Origin: Bugula neritina
Lineage: Eukaryota; Bryozoa; Gymnolaemata; Cheilostomatida; Bugulidae
Direction: 5' to 3'
Length of the DNA stretch: 64,000 nt
Assembly (NCBI GenBank): GCA_964035545.1
Contig: OZ037768.1
Location: forward strand, 2,717,501 to 2,781,500
The notes under the pieces were generated by a model. That model saw only the letters and a list, made by a program, of their open reading frames with translations. It did no database searches and was not told the origin of the DNA. Of this stretch, positions 34,864 to 46,651 are shown one piece after another. A program made the position numbers and the translations under genes. Numbering within the stretch: position 1 is the stretch's first letter; each line of letters begins with the position of its first letter.

Positions 34864-35382
34864 ATAATATAATATAATAATATATTTTATATGATATTAT
34901 ATATATAATATATATATAATATATATATAATATAATATAATAATATATTATATTATTATATTATATAATATATTATTATAATATATATATATATTATATA
35001 TAATATTATTATACTTGTATAATATATATATAATATAATATAATATATAATAATATATAATATATTATTATAATATATATATATATATATATATTATAAA
35101 TAATATAATATAATAATATATTTTATATGATATTATATATATATAATATATATATAATATAATATAATAATATATTATATAATTATATTATATAATATAT
35201 TATTATAATATATATATATTATATATAATATTATTATATTTGTATAATATATATATATATATAATATAATATAATATATAATAATATATAATATATCATT
35301 ATAATATATATATATATTATAAATAATATAATATAATAATATATTTTATATGATATTATATATATATAATATATATATAATG

Positions 35383-35472
<90 letters not shown>

Positions 35473-36739
35473 CATGCCGAATATTTACTACAAATTTCAA
35501 AAATAGCATAAATTAAATAGTATCACCGTGCCTATTTGCATCCAATTTACTAGTCTTACATTTATAGCAACTGTAACATATTTTGTGTAAAATGGTTATT
35601 GCAAGCATTATTCAATTCATATTCACATTGTAATCACAGCGAAGCTTAAACTTTATAGCTTTGTATTTACGTGCATGATTAAGTTTTAATTCTTTTTAAA
35701 ATTTTATATGTATTGAAAATATGTTTAAAAACTTTACCAATAAACAAAACTAAAAAAATGGACACATAATATAAAAAAAAAATAAAATCACAAAAGGGGC
35801 AAAATTTTTCCTTTATAACTTATATAAACTTGCGGTACCATTAGCGACATAATGATTTTTCATGGTTTAAAGTCAACACTCTTAATATACCACACTGGTT
35901 GAAATCATATTGATGCGGTTGCTCACTTTCTGAAATTGAAATTTGACTCGCATAATAGCTATTTGATGCCCTTTGTAAACGTCGTGAATTAGTGAAGCGG
36001 AAAGCATAAAAGCGATAATTAAGAAGGCGTAGGCTATGTAATTATAACCGTATAAGTACGTTGTCTAATCGCCAAAGTAATATCTAAATAACGATGTTTA
36101 CAAGGAGTTATTACTCCTATTCTAAAATTGGCCGATTAAGTTATCACGGTACAAAAATTTCAACGAGTGGCTTTTACAATGCAATGCAACTCGGAGAAAT
36201 TTCAACCCGGCCAAATTGAAATTTTGACCGAAAATCGTGAAGGTATAAACGCAACTTAACTTTTTTAAAACAATCAGAACACTTAAAACAAACTTATGTA
36301 TTCAGGTCAGGGACTCAAACTAACCTAGAACAGGTTTGTGAGCTTGTGAACTTCTGGATGGAAACAAATGTACAACAGAAAGTAGCAGCTGTATTATAGC
36401 TGTAGGCACAATGAAGATGTTGATGAAAACTTTCTCCCTCCGTTTGATAGTTAATGTCAGCCTAAACTACAGAATAATACTATTCATTTTATTATTACTA
36501 TTTCATCAACAGAGTACTAAAGTATTCTGAACTAATAATATTTAATGCAATTTTAATACCTTTGCTATCTCAAATTTCATTTTTACATTCTATGCGTTAT
36601 ACTGTTGCACAGTTATTTTATATGGTAAAAAAACTCTTTTAGGCTACGAAACAAACATGTAGGTGATTGATTTTAAATAAACATCTTAGCCAATTTAAAC
36701 ATATAAAATTACAGTTGTATGTATGTATGTTATATATAA

Positions 36740-36836
<97 letters not shown>

Positions 36837-39513
36837 AAAATAGCACTTACTGCTTGAACAGGTTTTGTGTCTAAATTGGAGCGAAGATGTGAGGATATTG
36901 TCCAATCAGCAAGCTCAGTTTTATAGTAGGACTCCTCCCTATTACTTCTCACAAATTTGATTGGTGGTGCTATAGTGCCATAAAACTACCAACATGTTTC
37001 AATAATAGAAAAAGGAAACCATGAAGCATTTGCAATAGCCTGTAATATAATGATATCTAATTTTATGTTCCAGTTTTTTTCACCAGTAAACTTTACTTTA
37101 GAGCTTAGCATCAAAGACTATAAAACACTCTACTATTAAGCAGATGGCAATGACTGGTCTGTTCTTATAGTAGCACTGTAAGAATTATACTGCGATGATT
37201 GCATATATATATATGTATGTATATAGCCTAAATCTTTTGCTTTAGTTTGGCCGTGCTATATATATATAGAACATAATTGTACTCTATTATGATTTCTCTA
37301 TTATAGGTGCACCAAGCACCTATATATAATAGAGAAATAGATAATAACAAAGCTACATTATATTATATAGCTAGCTGCTAGTACAATGCTTTCACACTAA
37401 TTTGTGTTAGTTTGGGGTTTGTTTTACCTGCCATCGGGTGTATAGCCCATCTGGAAACTTAGATAACTAATACATGGTGGGGTCCACTGGCTATTCTATT
37501 TTAATGCTATTCTGAATGTATAGGCTATAGAGGCATACCAAATGTTCAATCTGCAAGTTACACTATCTAAGTAATACATTTTTTTCTCGCAAGTTTTATA
37601 AGATATAAAAGCATATAGCATATAGCTATGCCACTAAGAACGCAAAAGGTGATTACATTATATAAATAATGTCTATGTTTTGTCATAATTTACTTATTAT
37701 AAAGTTTCATAGATCATTGGCCATCTCCCAATTTTCAACGTATTTTTATTTTTTACTTTTGTTTATTTTGCCTAGCTGTTACAAAATCCAATATATATCA
37801 GAATAAACTTGCATTTTCATGCTAGTACATTCTCAATCTCAATGATGGTGAAGCTACAATATACCCTCTATTTGAATAACGTGCTGAAATTCAAAGTTGC
37901 TTACTCTGAAGAATTATTATTGTTACTGCTTTTAATCTTTAATAAATAATTAAAGTAGTGAACATGTAATTTCATATTATATATATGATATTATGTGGCA
38001 CATGTTATATATATACTTCATACAAGTTCTAATTAATATTTTAGAATATAGTTACACTAAGCAGAAGAATATAAGCAGCACAGTGGGAACCAACAATAGT
38101 TGTAAACTTGTTGACTTACCTCATCCCTCCAAGAGCTGATTAACAGACTACAAGTGTGGTAGTCAAAAGGGAAGTAAGTTAAGTCCATGGGGCAATAAAA
38201 TCTGACAGACTTCTTTGTTGTGTGAGACACTTTTCCATTTTGTTCAACGTTGACCTTGTTCTCTTGGTCAGAAAGAAGGACATGTTCTCTGTCAAAATTA
38301 TATTTTTGTGATTACAAATTCAATATGTGAATCAACTAGATTCTTCTGTAGCATACAAAGTAAAACATCCATTAAAACTTGTTATTCAATAATTGTTTAG
38401 GAGGTTTTAGTAATAATTTTATAAAATTTAAAAAGGAGTGAGAGGTGCATAGTTTGGTACTGATATAAGTTTGAATATCATTTCTCTTCCATACAGTGAA
38501 TAAATTAACACACTTCATCCTTAAGCAGGAGCTTGTATCTAATAGTTAATGTAATATTACCATGATAGGTTAAATTATAACTGAATAATGCATTGCTAAC
38601 ACCCAGTTCGAATATTCATATTGCAACTACATCTTATGGTAAAATGATACTTATACAAAATCCATTTGTCCGCACATACCCAGAATACATGATATATGGA
38701 TCAGGTAGCCATATTAATTGTTTTGGAGAAGTATATGTCAGACTTAGATAGGGTCCACTCCATGCTAGTCTGTCATCTTCCCAGCTCTATATAATCACAA
38801 TTATTATCACCCAAAAATAACTTTATACCATAGCTTTCTAACGTTCCAGATAAAGTTTACTAACTGAAAACAGCCCGCCTCAGTACCGCCAATAATTAAA
38901 AACAGTATGCTGAGTACATCTTACTGTTTGCTGCAAGAAAGAGATGGTTATATGACGGTTATACTCATCTACTTGGTGTAGCCTGACTTGGCCATACTGA
39001 ACTCCAACTTCAACATTTTTACCATTTGGTCTCGTCAACGCTAATACATCATTATCACTGAGGTGAAACCTTTGCTTTATCACTGCTTCAGCATAGCTTC
39101 TTGTTGCCTTTAGCAATTATAAAACTGTCTGTATTTACAGATATTTTTAAACAAAACCTAAATTGTGACCATAGTAAGCAACTCTATAGAAGGTCAACTT
39201 ATCACCAGCTGTTACTTCTACAAGTAGAACCATTTAGGAGCAATAGTGGAGAAATTGAAATAGCCTACGTTCTTTAATTTTATTATTGAATTTTGGTTTG
39301 GGGTGCGGGTTGAAATTTCTCCATTACTGCACCTACCTCGGTAGTACAAATAGTAAATGTAAATGTAAGTCTACCTCTCTTACTTATATAATGTATCTAT
39401 ACCTTAAATTTATGTATATTTGTATATTCCATATAATCTATACTTACCACTGGTGTCTGGCATACAAATATAACTGCCAAAAAGTGATAAAGACGTGCAA
39501 ATTCAACTTTCAT
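24904..39513 (-). CDS. Nicotinic receptor-like subunit A (non-alpha)
   Basis: Cys-loop ligand-gated channel subunit of the nicotinic type, in the plasma membrane. Exons: 39513-39448, 39107-38925, 38786-38680, 38288-38120, about 36934-36851, 36466-36325, 27031-26939, 26561-26452, 25871-25746, 25083-24904. Product about 419 aa, short for the family. There is a signal peptide (MKVEFARLYHFLAVIFVCQT), loop-A-like WLPDPY, a Cys-loop with exactly 13 residues between cysteines (CPMDLTYFPFDYHTC), M1 with the conserved Pro (IFIVPTAII), M2 (VCILFIGTIGLRTLIYY), M3 (IMIVISIVVSTINVSF), a short cytoplasmic loop and M4 (AYIIYLIVVIIKTV). There is no vicinal Cys pair in loop C, so it is a non-alpha type. All phases fit; the acceptor at 36934 is the least certain. 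The M1-M2 intron is 9.3 kb because of inserted elements. Confidence 0.88.
28075..28280. repeat. Short inverted repeat, foldback MITE-like
   Basis: Two arms of about 86 bases (28075-28160 and 28197-28280) are imperfect reverse complements around a loop of about 36 bases. The outer ends read catgaagtgcc and gcacttcatac. It lies inside the large intron of receptor A. It may be a miniature foldback element or a hairpin in the pre-mRNA. No target duplication was identified. Confidence 0.7.
29560..29755 (-). repeat. 3' LTR of the Gypsy-type element
   Basis: 196-bp terminal repeat, 3' in element sense, directly preceded (in element sense) by the polypurine tract. Confidence 0.96.
29756..29766 (-). 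other. Polypurine tract
   Basis: GAGAGGGAGGA in element sense, eleven purines abutting the 3' LTR, the expected plus-strand primer for an LTR element. Confidence 0.85.
29972..33916 (-). CDS. Gag-Pol polyprotein of the Gypsy-type element
   Basis: One uninterrupted frame of about 1314 codons. Positions are counted from a frame opening five codons upstream of the first ATG, at 33916. In order: a capsid-like gag region (about 1-225), two zinc knuckles at about 233-265 (a C-x2-C-x3-H-x4-C variant, then a standard C-x2-C-x4-H-x4-C), an aspartic protease with DTGA at about 320, reverse transcriptase with LDMKHGYWH and the YFDD active site at about 590, RNase H (QVDASKSGLG, TDHSPLL), an integrase zinc-binding domain (HQGHLG...CSEC), and the integrase core (MDIMQF, ADNMPF, GLAERYVQ) with the D, D and E residues present. 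RT before RNase H before integrase is the Gypsy (Ty3) order. There is no env frame and no chromodomain seen. Gag and pol are fused in one frame, with no frameshift site needed. Confidence 0.95.
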   Translation of the reverse strand: MDGLRQPSGMCFEGNVSENWKRFRRNFENYLMAIDVVLTPKANPTDPEPAGNAAISRRQIAMFLHIAGDETNEIFSQLEAPAGKSKTVLSDVLDMFDTYCNPRKNELYEWFVFWSMSQTESEPIDVYLKRLKSQASRCDFPEGVKSKMLLCRIVFGLTSVKLKERLLRDNTMTLEKAVEDIRATEMTEAQLSLIADGDKFSLAMRQVATVVNKPIHKGGLTTDKKIKCRFCSYEHVYGKCPAYGKKCNSCHGLNHFEKRCPKKLVHAVGVETGEEVLDKNLSTLFIGMVETVEAKKSWFVDVKLKDSERNSFKVDTGAETNTVTEAMANKLGVEIKPSKVRLLGYNRSSIQTSGCVTLPVSLPYSDMSYNLRFEVVPNNLAPILGLEACELLKIVQRVNEITPADILAKYPDVFEGIGCLDGEHNISIDASIKPVIHPPRRVPLSMMDRVKTELERMESVDIIRKVDQPTMWVNSMVCVEKRDGSVRICLDPKDLNRAVRREHHKIPTLEDIAFRFNGMKHFTILDMKHGYWHIRLFPESSLLTTFNTPFGRYCYKRLPFGLHSSAEVFEKRVEQIFGDLAVSIYFDDLIVAGRTQAEHDNNLHKVLQRARECNVRFNKEKIQVNRQEVNYLGHIVSVDGLKPDPNKVSAIADMPEPTDRNGVQRLLGTVNFLRNYIPNMSTITEPLRCLLKKDVDWFWGPEQQSAMANIRSVLMNDSVLKYFDVNKPVNLQVDASKSGLGAVLLQQGRPVAYGSRALTSAEINYPQIDKELLAMVFGCEYFHSYVYGRPIALQTDHSPLLSIMKKPLHKASPRLQRLLLRLQRYEVAQVTYVPGKYLYLADTLSRAYSTKTPSTQADLEDEVVMVHSLEVASEMSDWLSTAYSDDTTMSDLKQACQEGWDWTHRSHAPANLQPYWLVRDELYEAGGFLFVGERLVVPVGARKEMLNKIHQGHLGIQKCKERARRSVYWPGLNQDIYSKVSLCSECAMFANRQSKEPLMPHDTPTLPWYTVAMDIMQFRGQDYLLVVDCMSHFPELRLLGGKTAEHVVMALKSIFSIHGVPKSIMADNMPFTSHVMKQFGKDWCFDIVTSSPHHHQSNGLAERYVQTVKQFLRKCEQSQVDVYHSLLVYRETPLSGCLYSPAEMLFSRNLRTGLPTTTAFLTPSTVNSTGALKARQQTAKAYYDQRTKELPNLPLGSEVFMRAGPEKIWTPGCVVGHHGAPRSYLVDNGSRILRRNRVHLKPNNTIVRPSSELDSSSPTDTEELPNPNLPTPVVSDQEVKAVTPTRSVVPPIGRRGVRSSRGVLPSRFKDFDMN
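34175..34185 (-). other. Primer-binding site, tRNA-Leu type
   Basis: TGGTGGCAGCG follows the 5' LTR immediately. From knowledge of metazoan tRNAs, this complements the 3' end of a tRNA-Leu(AAG)-type acceptor (CGCTGCCA plus CCA) over 11 bases. The tRNA assignment is inferred; the position is exact. Confidence 0.7.
34186..34381 (-). repeat. 5' LTR of the Gypsy-type element
   Basis: 196-bp terminal repeat, 5' in element sense, bounded by TG...CA. It matches the copy at 29560-29755 base for base as far as read. Confidence 0.96.
34387..35466. repeat. TA-rich core of the foldback element
   Basis: About 1.1 kb of almost only A and T, with repeated blocks such as ataatatataatata, several of them near-palindromic, ending in a pure (TA)n run at about 35380-35466. 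The counterpart left of the retrotransposon is 29483-29559. Tyr/Ile-only open frames here are artefacts. Confidence 0.95.
36738..36832. repeat. (TA)n microsatellite near a splice donor
   Basis: Roughly 40 or more TA dinucleotides. In receptor A sense it begins less than 20 bases after the donor of exon 36934-36851. Confidence 0.95.
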
Positions 39514-40893
39514 GTTTATTAGCTCTGCTCCAGGTTTTCAGCATGAGTTGTTAGTATCATAGATTCTAAGCCTTTGCCTCAACAAGGAACTAACACTGCA
39601 AAGCATACGTGGGTGTAATAAAAGACAGGTTTACAAGGAGTGGATAAGACCAGTTAGGAGTATAAGGAAAGACAAGCTTTCAAGGGGTGGATAGAAATAG
39701 CCAGGTGTTCTATTGACATTCTAATACTGTAAGTTGATTATCTCGCAAGCTGCAAAAACTGCAAACCATAGATTCACAAATAAATGATTATATTGTATAT
39801 GATTGAATATCATATTGCAAATAGCATATAATGCCCAATGTTGCATTTTTCAACAAAAAATGAAGTTGATTTATTAAAATACATATCACCGATTGTATGA
39901 AATTACTTAACAGCTTAGCAACTTATGCTCTCAGTATATACACCACTTGTGATCAATTTCACTTGTGTTTTCCCCATCTGATGCACACAAAAGGTTGCTT
40001 CACACTAAATTACACCTTTTTATATTTTGTGTGAATACACTGCAACTATGTCACAACTTGCAGCTGTCTACGAAACAATTCATCTCACAATATACTGTAC
40101 TTAATTGAATACATCAGTCACGGATTTATTTAATTTAAAAGTTTTATGTTGTATTACTACAATAATTTACAGGAGCTGCTATAACTTGCTATTAGAGCTT
40201 AGCTAGGCTATATTCTAAACATTATTGTAAAGTATGTATCTCAATAGGCATGGAATTGTTTATTGTAATGAATGCCATGAGTAAACTTCTGTCATCAGTC
40301 ATAGGTTAACTTTATGCTGTAGTTAGTGTAGATGGGTTAAACTCTACAAATGAATAGCTTTCTTTGCTGTTTTGTTGAATTTATTTCAAGTTCATAAGAA
40401 AATACAATAAACTTTTTACAAACTACTAATACATAAAATGTATCAGATAAATACACAGGAATGTAGGATTATTAGAGTGGTCATTAGTTGTGGATTTCTC
40501 AAATATTTGTTACGGCAGAATGGAGTTAAAAATACTAAGAAGGTGATAATGTCATTGCTAGTTACTCATAAAACATATAAAGAACATTTTTGAAGGAAAT
40601 CCTGGACAGAAAACGATATTTAGAAAAATTGTATATATTATAAGATCTTTGAGCACTATAATAAAGTTGTATTCTCTAAGGTCCTTACTAATAATTAGAA
40701 CTTACTCACATTTAAATTGTAGTGGAAAAAACACATTGGTTCACACAGGCAACAATATTTACTAGGTTGAGTATTTCTTAATTGATAGTTCATATCTTTT
40801 AAGTATATGAGCTACTTTTATTTGTAAAAGAAGATAACTCAAAAGTTCACCTCAAAAGGTTTAGCATTCAGTATGATTGTTAAGGGTTTCATT
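39514..40893. other. Intergenic region, receptor B / receptor A
   Basis: Holds the 3' flank of receptor B and the upstream side of receptor A, both on the minus strand. An imperfect direct repeat of about 55 bp is visible near 39625-39710 (gacaggtttacaaggagtgg and a variant). No other gene is seen. Confidence 0.5.
40817..40822 (-). terminator. Receptor B poly(A) signal
   Basis: Minus-strand AATAAA about 72 bases after the receptor B stop codon. Confidence 0.5.
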
Positions 40894-43800
40894 TTACGAA
40901 ACTTTGTTAAGATTAGAAGAAAATCTCGCATAAATGACAATCGTGTAAATGATGAAGATAAATGCAGCCATTCTATCAATTAGCATAGCAACTTGATACC
41001 ATTCCTTCTCAAGTTGTCTTCTCTCGCTTGCCAGTCTCATCTCCTCACTCAGGTACTGCAGAGAGCTCTAAAACACACTTGGAACTGTAGAAAACATGCA
41101 AATAGTCTCTGCGCGATACTCCTGTGTAGTAAGGACAACTCCTAACTATTTGGCACACAACTTTATTAACCAGACAATATAGTAGAAAGAGAAACCAGGG
41201 ACGCTCAAAGCATAGATGGCATGGTACTGTCAGAAAAGGCCTCCAATCTTGTTCTCTTAACGAAGAGGACGCTTAGGATAAGGTTAGGTGGAGAAGCCTA
41301 ATTGAGCTAGGCCTCCGGCAGCCACCCGGAGATGGTGCGAAAAAGAAAAAATAGTAAAAAAACTATGTGTGTGATACATGGATGTACTACATACAGATCT
41401 CCACTGCATACTATTCATTTATTTATATATCTAGTGTATGTATGTAGTTGCTGTCAGCATTGTTACATTTAAATAATCTTTGTGGCCATTACGTTCCATT
41501 GACTGTATGCTGGGGGAACTTACCTCAATTGAAGACTGCTGCTGCCGCTGGTCACCATGTTCTGATTGTTCATTGCTGACAATTGGGGCGGAGTCATGGT
41601 TGGCATCAAACTGGACATTTGGCACCATTTCCTGTAACCTCGTGAAGTCTCCCTTCGCATCGTTTCGACCAAAACAGCAAATTCTGCCAAACACAACGCT
41701 GAGAATCTGCAACAGAGGTTAGAGTTCAAAGCATGTGATGACTATTCTATATACTTGTGCTGCATATCAATTGTAGATTTCCACTTCGCATGTGAAATAA
41801 TGTTTAAGCATAAAAGATATGTGGTACAAGTTACAGTGTAGTGATACTAAAAACAGCAACAAATATACTGCAGCTGTTAGTTATCTCGCCTGTGCAACTC
41901 CCAACGCACTCAGTATTACATGCAGTTGAAAATTTATAAAATTAATTTTCTTACAGAAATTAAATCACACGAAATTTGTAGTTAATTAAATGCAAAAAAC
42001 ATATTATCAATGTTTTTGTAGCATATATACGAGTAAATTTCCTAGTAAGATGCAAAGATGATGTCGAAAGAAATTGCTCGCATGACGGTGTCTTACCTTT
42101 CTCATAAAAGCTGGTACTCGACAAGACGTATGCTTCACGCTTGCCAGGGATGCCGTGGAAGCGCTTATGACGATACTGATCACTATCATAGTCAGCTGAG
42201 TGTCAAAAATCTTCACTGCAAGTAATTCAAATATTTTAGATACAACTTTAATAATTAGTCTACATAAAAATTCTATTATAAGGTTAGCTGAATTTTAAAA
42301 AGGACACAAATGATCAAAATTTCAATCTTATTTTGCCAAATGAGACAAATTTTATCAAAAACAATAAATTAACTGTTTTTCTACTTATTATCATGTGACT
42401 GGTTTTATATAACATGCTATAAAAGTTGAACCTTTGGGACTATAATATTGATTAGATTTGCAATTGTAAAAATTGTGTTAACCAGCTTAATTCATGCCGC
42501 AGTCTTTAATAAATAATGCTGATATGCTATGAAACTACATTTACATTTTATTTAGCCCAGGAACAACCTAGAACTTGGCCATAAAATTGTTTTGAAACTT
42601 ACAGAGGAGAGGGACCTTATCTTCGGCAAATCCTCGTAGCTGCTGGTACAGCATCAAGTGCATAATTATTGATCCAACCAGCAATAGTCCAGCTGCAACA
42701 CAACTAGTTCAGTCATTATATTACATAATAATATATTATATAATATAATGTAATATATCATATAATGTATCATATAATCATACCATTTTACTCATAATAA
42801 ATACACACACTCTCTAAGGAATTGAAATGTAGTCTATTAACTGCTGTTGCAGGCTAAGTTATAGAGTTCATTCAACTACTTCACTTTTACCTGCATTTGT
42901 CTTTTGACTGCCAGTGGGTGGAATAAAATGAATGAACGGGAGAATTACGTTGATAGTGGCCGTAGGAATAAGGAAGATGTAGTAAAAGAAGGCAGCTTTC
43001 CGAACCAGGATCAGTTTCAGGTCAATCTAACAAGTTATCCAATCAGAGCTATATTATTCATAGTATGAGCATATTCCTCAACTGCACAATAGTAAAACAT
43101 TATGACAGACAAGGTAGATTCTTATAGAATCAAGCTGTCAACACTGAAATTATTGTGACTGCAAACTGGTTGATTTAAACCCAACTTAAACTATTTTTTT
43201 AATTTTTTCTAAATCCTACTACATGATGTAATCATTAAGGCGAGTAATTTAGTAAAACAGAAGAGTTTTAAATCAGCCTTTTCATTACAAACATTGAAGC
43301 ATCAAGTTAATGCCACACAGTTCAACAGCTCTGGTCACGCTATAAGCTTTTATTCAAGCATCAGTTAAATATTGATTTATGCAGAGTAAACGCCCCTTAC
43401 AGCTGCAGATGTGAAAGATTCTAACATGACATGAGAACAGTCTCAATATCTTTAAATATATAAGTCAGTTTTAATTCTTACATTTGCTAGATTTGAATTT
43501 AATAATTATTGTTTTTAGTACAATTTTACAAAGCAATTTTTAAGCACTAATTTTTACATTTTTGTCAATTCTTTCAACTATTTAGAATTTTTATTTCACT
43601 GTTACTGTGACTTTGTGACAGCTTTGTGACGCTAAAAACTAAAAAAATCAAGCATATACATGTAGTAAATCTAGAGAAAGTAAAGATCATAGACTATAGA
43701 GTATAGACTATAATGTATAGAGCATAGACTATTAGGTATAGAGTATAGACTATAGACTATAGCGTATAGACTATAAAGTATAAAGTATAAACTATAGAGT

Positions 43801-46651
43801 ATAGAGTATAGATTATAGACTATAGAGTATAGACTACAGAGTATAGACTATAGAGTAGAGACTGTAGAGTATAGACTATAGAGTATAGACTATAGAGTAT
43901 AGACTATAGAGTATAGACTATAGAGTATAGATAAGAAAGGCAGTACTCACTGACTGATATGTTTCAAGGCAGCACGAGTAGACCTGTGAGGTGCTGGTGA
44001 TCAGAGAAGAGTTTATCGTCCAGTCTTTATGGTGAAAGTCAAAGGAAGTATCTACTAATCCAAAGTTTCGTCCCACAATATTAAGCTGTAATAAAAGATA
44101 AACGTGCTAGGATGTACCTTTTCTGATAGAACTGCTATATAATATGTACATAGAAGACTCAAAAGGAAATTAAGTAAGTCAGGGGTTATCATTAGCAAAC
44201 ATCAGAACATAATTTCATAGTGCTTAGAGCACCAGACCAACAACCTAGCCTCAGCAAATAGACAATATGATAGGATAGATGATAATTGCTATACTAGGAT
44301 AATGCTTACAGAGATACCCAGCCTTACATCTTAAAAAGACATAGAAATATTCTAAAAAGACAACTCAATTTTTTACATGTAGATTAGCAACATTTCACAA
44401 CACTTGATGGCACAGTACAATACTTGGCAGTACATTGTGCAGTACATTATACTACAGTACACCATCTGGAAGTAAATTTTACATTGCATTACTTGGCAAT
44501 ACTTCACACTACTTGGCAGTACATTATGCTACAATACATTACATTACACTAAATTACTATACAGGACACTGCATTGCAACACAGCATATTACAGTCACTA
44601 CAATGAAATTATACGCTGCAGTATTACACATTGCTCAATAAATCACATCACAATATATACTACACATTATACTATTTCTACTGTATTATTTAACTCTTAG
44701 CAAATATATTAACATAAGACTATTGAGGTGCGCTGAAATGCATACCTCTTGTTGGTGGTGCACCCAGGATCCAACTTTCAAGTGACAGATTTGTATATCA
44801 TATGGAAAGTATTCCAGATCTACATCACAACGAAACCGAGCTCTCTTGGTTGGAACGTACACTACAGTTCCATCTGACGATATGACTACTTTTCTTCCTG
44901 TCTCATCTTCAACTAATCCCAATTCAGAGCTGCAATTTTACCCGCAAATATCTTTTTTTAGTAACACATTTTCCTGCTTGCTTTTATGTCAAATGTTCTG
45001 ACGAAGCTTCTGGTGTAAAAATACTTTTAGTCTTAAATTTCATAATTAAGTATTTAGCCCAAGCTACTTGTTCAATCAGGAAAAAGTCACCTTTGTTATA
45101 CAAATATAATGGTATATCTGCAATACGGTTTGTTAAATGCACTAAAAGTATAAATAATATACTATATTGAAGCAAGATGCTATGCTATCCTTTCAAATTC
45201 ATAGTCCTGCAATGTGATTGATCAATCCAGTATACTGTTGACGACAGGGACAAACCCAGTAACTGCTATATAATCTAACTGCAGCACAAAAGTCTTTTCT
45301 AGCTGGTGCTGTACATGCAGCTCAATATGAATAACTCAAATTATGGATTCCTTGCAAACTATATTAAACTCATTAGAACTAATGATAATTAATACACCAG
45401 CCGATGTATATTGCAATACCCAATGCATATTCTTCAAAATAAAAACAATCAAAGCATAGTTAACCAGCTTTTTATAGCTAAAAGTTTACTAGGTACCTCG
45501 GTGTGTACACAGAAATAGCTGGCAGCCAGACATATGATGGTGGAATGGCAATCTTGTCCACTCCATCATAGTCCTCTGGCTTCCAGGATAACCGGTTATC
45601 AGTCCACACCTGAGTAAAATAAATCACCATGGTTTTCAAATGACAAAATGATTTTCTTCCAAGGTTTTATTCATCAATGGCACTAGATTGACTTTTTTGA
45701 CTGCAAAAGAATCAATAGCTTGAAAACTTTGTGGTTTGATTTGATAACATTTCGCTAGAATTTCCCAACGGTTTTTCAAAGAATTTAGCATAAAGTAATG
45801 ATTCAACATTGTTGTCATAAAATTGCAACAGAAATCTATGAAACATCAAACATAATTTTTATCAGAAAATAACGCAATATAAGTGATCTAACAGAATCAA
45901 AGCATAACATCTGTAGCATAGATGTACCATAGACTCCCACATTGACACTGAGATATATCCATTGCTATCGTCTACTTCATGTACAATGATCTGGTTGTAG
46001 GAGAGAGAGACGTTGGTGGCTTTGTTAGATCCATCCGCTGCCGGTGGTCTCACCAATACCAGTGACTTGGCAGCAACTGTATCATTGAGAAACTTCTCCT
46101 GAATAAGCCTCTCTTCTTCCTCTACCCTCCACCCTGTTGCCTAGTACAATCACATGTATGTGTAGAGTATCAGTAGCACCTGAGGTACCAAGGCTATACT
46201 AATAGTAATGACAGGGTCTGCCTTACAATTATACAATAAAGAGCAGACTTGCAGTTTTAGGGGTGCAAATTCTATTATTATTCTTAGCATGAAAGCTTTT
46301 CGTTCATGAAATAAAGCAAAAATTATAAACTTATGCCAAGTGAAATTTCACATGTTGTACCTAACAGCTGTAATTTATTCCAGCATTATTTTTAATATGT
46401 TTAGATAAAGACTGATAATATAATTTCACTCACTTCAATTTGGTTATATTTAATATTTTGTCACAACATAAATCATTCTCTAGGGTTGTAAACAATTAGT
46501 TGGCACAAACTTCACTAAACCAGAATTCCTTTTCAAGCATCAAAAGCTCGGCATTTTATTGAAATAACACAGCTACGCTATAAACAAAATTCCTGTCTTC
46601 TTACGCAGTCTTAACCGACCATAACAGGATCAATGCAACAATTCTTCTCAT
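40894..46651 (-). CDS. Nicotinic receptor-like alpha subunit B
   Basis: Cys-loop nicotinic-type subunit, about 460 aa. Exons: probable signal exon 46651-46616, then 46140-45928, 45609-45497, 44929-44746, 44085-43951, 43026-42891, 42692-42603, 42215-42097, 41706-41524, 41067-40894. The Cys-loop CDVDLEYFPYDIQIC has 13 residues between cysteines. Loop C has YSCCLETY, the vicinal cysteine pair that defines alpha subunits. Loop D is conserved in shape (MWESMVWTDNRLSW). M1 is YYIFLIPTATINVIL, M2 GLLLVGSIIMHLML, M3 LTMIVISIVISAST, M4 MAAFIFIIYTIVIY. The segment before M2 is PPTGSQKTN where typical subunits have PPxSGEK. The intracellular loop is short and Gln/Glu-rich. Exon 1 (MRRIVALILLWS) is assigned by signal-peptide character and phase, and uses a weak GTTAAG donor, so it is tentative. 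Confidence 0.9.
43688..43932. repeat. Degenerate TATAGACTATAGAG repeat
   Basis: About 245 bases of tatagactatagagtata-type units, ending some 18 bases from the donor of receptor B exon 44085-43951. Confidence 0.9.

Larger units (their letters stand above)
28947..36257. mobile_element. Long inverted-repeat (foldback) element
   Basis: The ends share a 17-bp inverted terminus (AAGTTGCGTTTATACCT at 28947-28963; its complement at 36241-36257). Inner arms of about 440 bp (about 29045-29490 and 35465-35897) are strongly similar in inverted orientation, for example gtggtatattaagagtgtt against its complement. The core is TA-rich simple sequence. Without the retrotransposon inserted in the core, the element is about 2.5 kb. 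No transposase frame is seen, so it looks non-autonomous. A target duplication could not be recognised. Confidence 0.78.

Noticed and set aside
34386-36952. Tyr/Ile-only open frames
   Set aside because: Products of (TA)n simple sequence; part of one overlaps the true receptor A exon 36934-36851 in a chance extension.
36935-36963. Longer version of receptor A exon 5 starting PPIKFVRSN
   Set aside because: The frame is open, but the only AG at its start leaves two bases of a codon while the previous exon ends in phase 0. The acceptor near 36934 fits the phase.
46599-46651. Receptor B exon 1 extended to MRRIVALILLWSVKTA with donor GTAAGA
   Set aside because: The donor is stronger, but it leaves phase 2, which would bring a stop in the following exon from the acceptor at 46140. 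The GTTAAG donor gives phase 0 and an open frame. Still unsettled.
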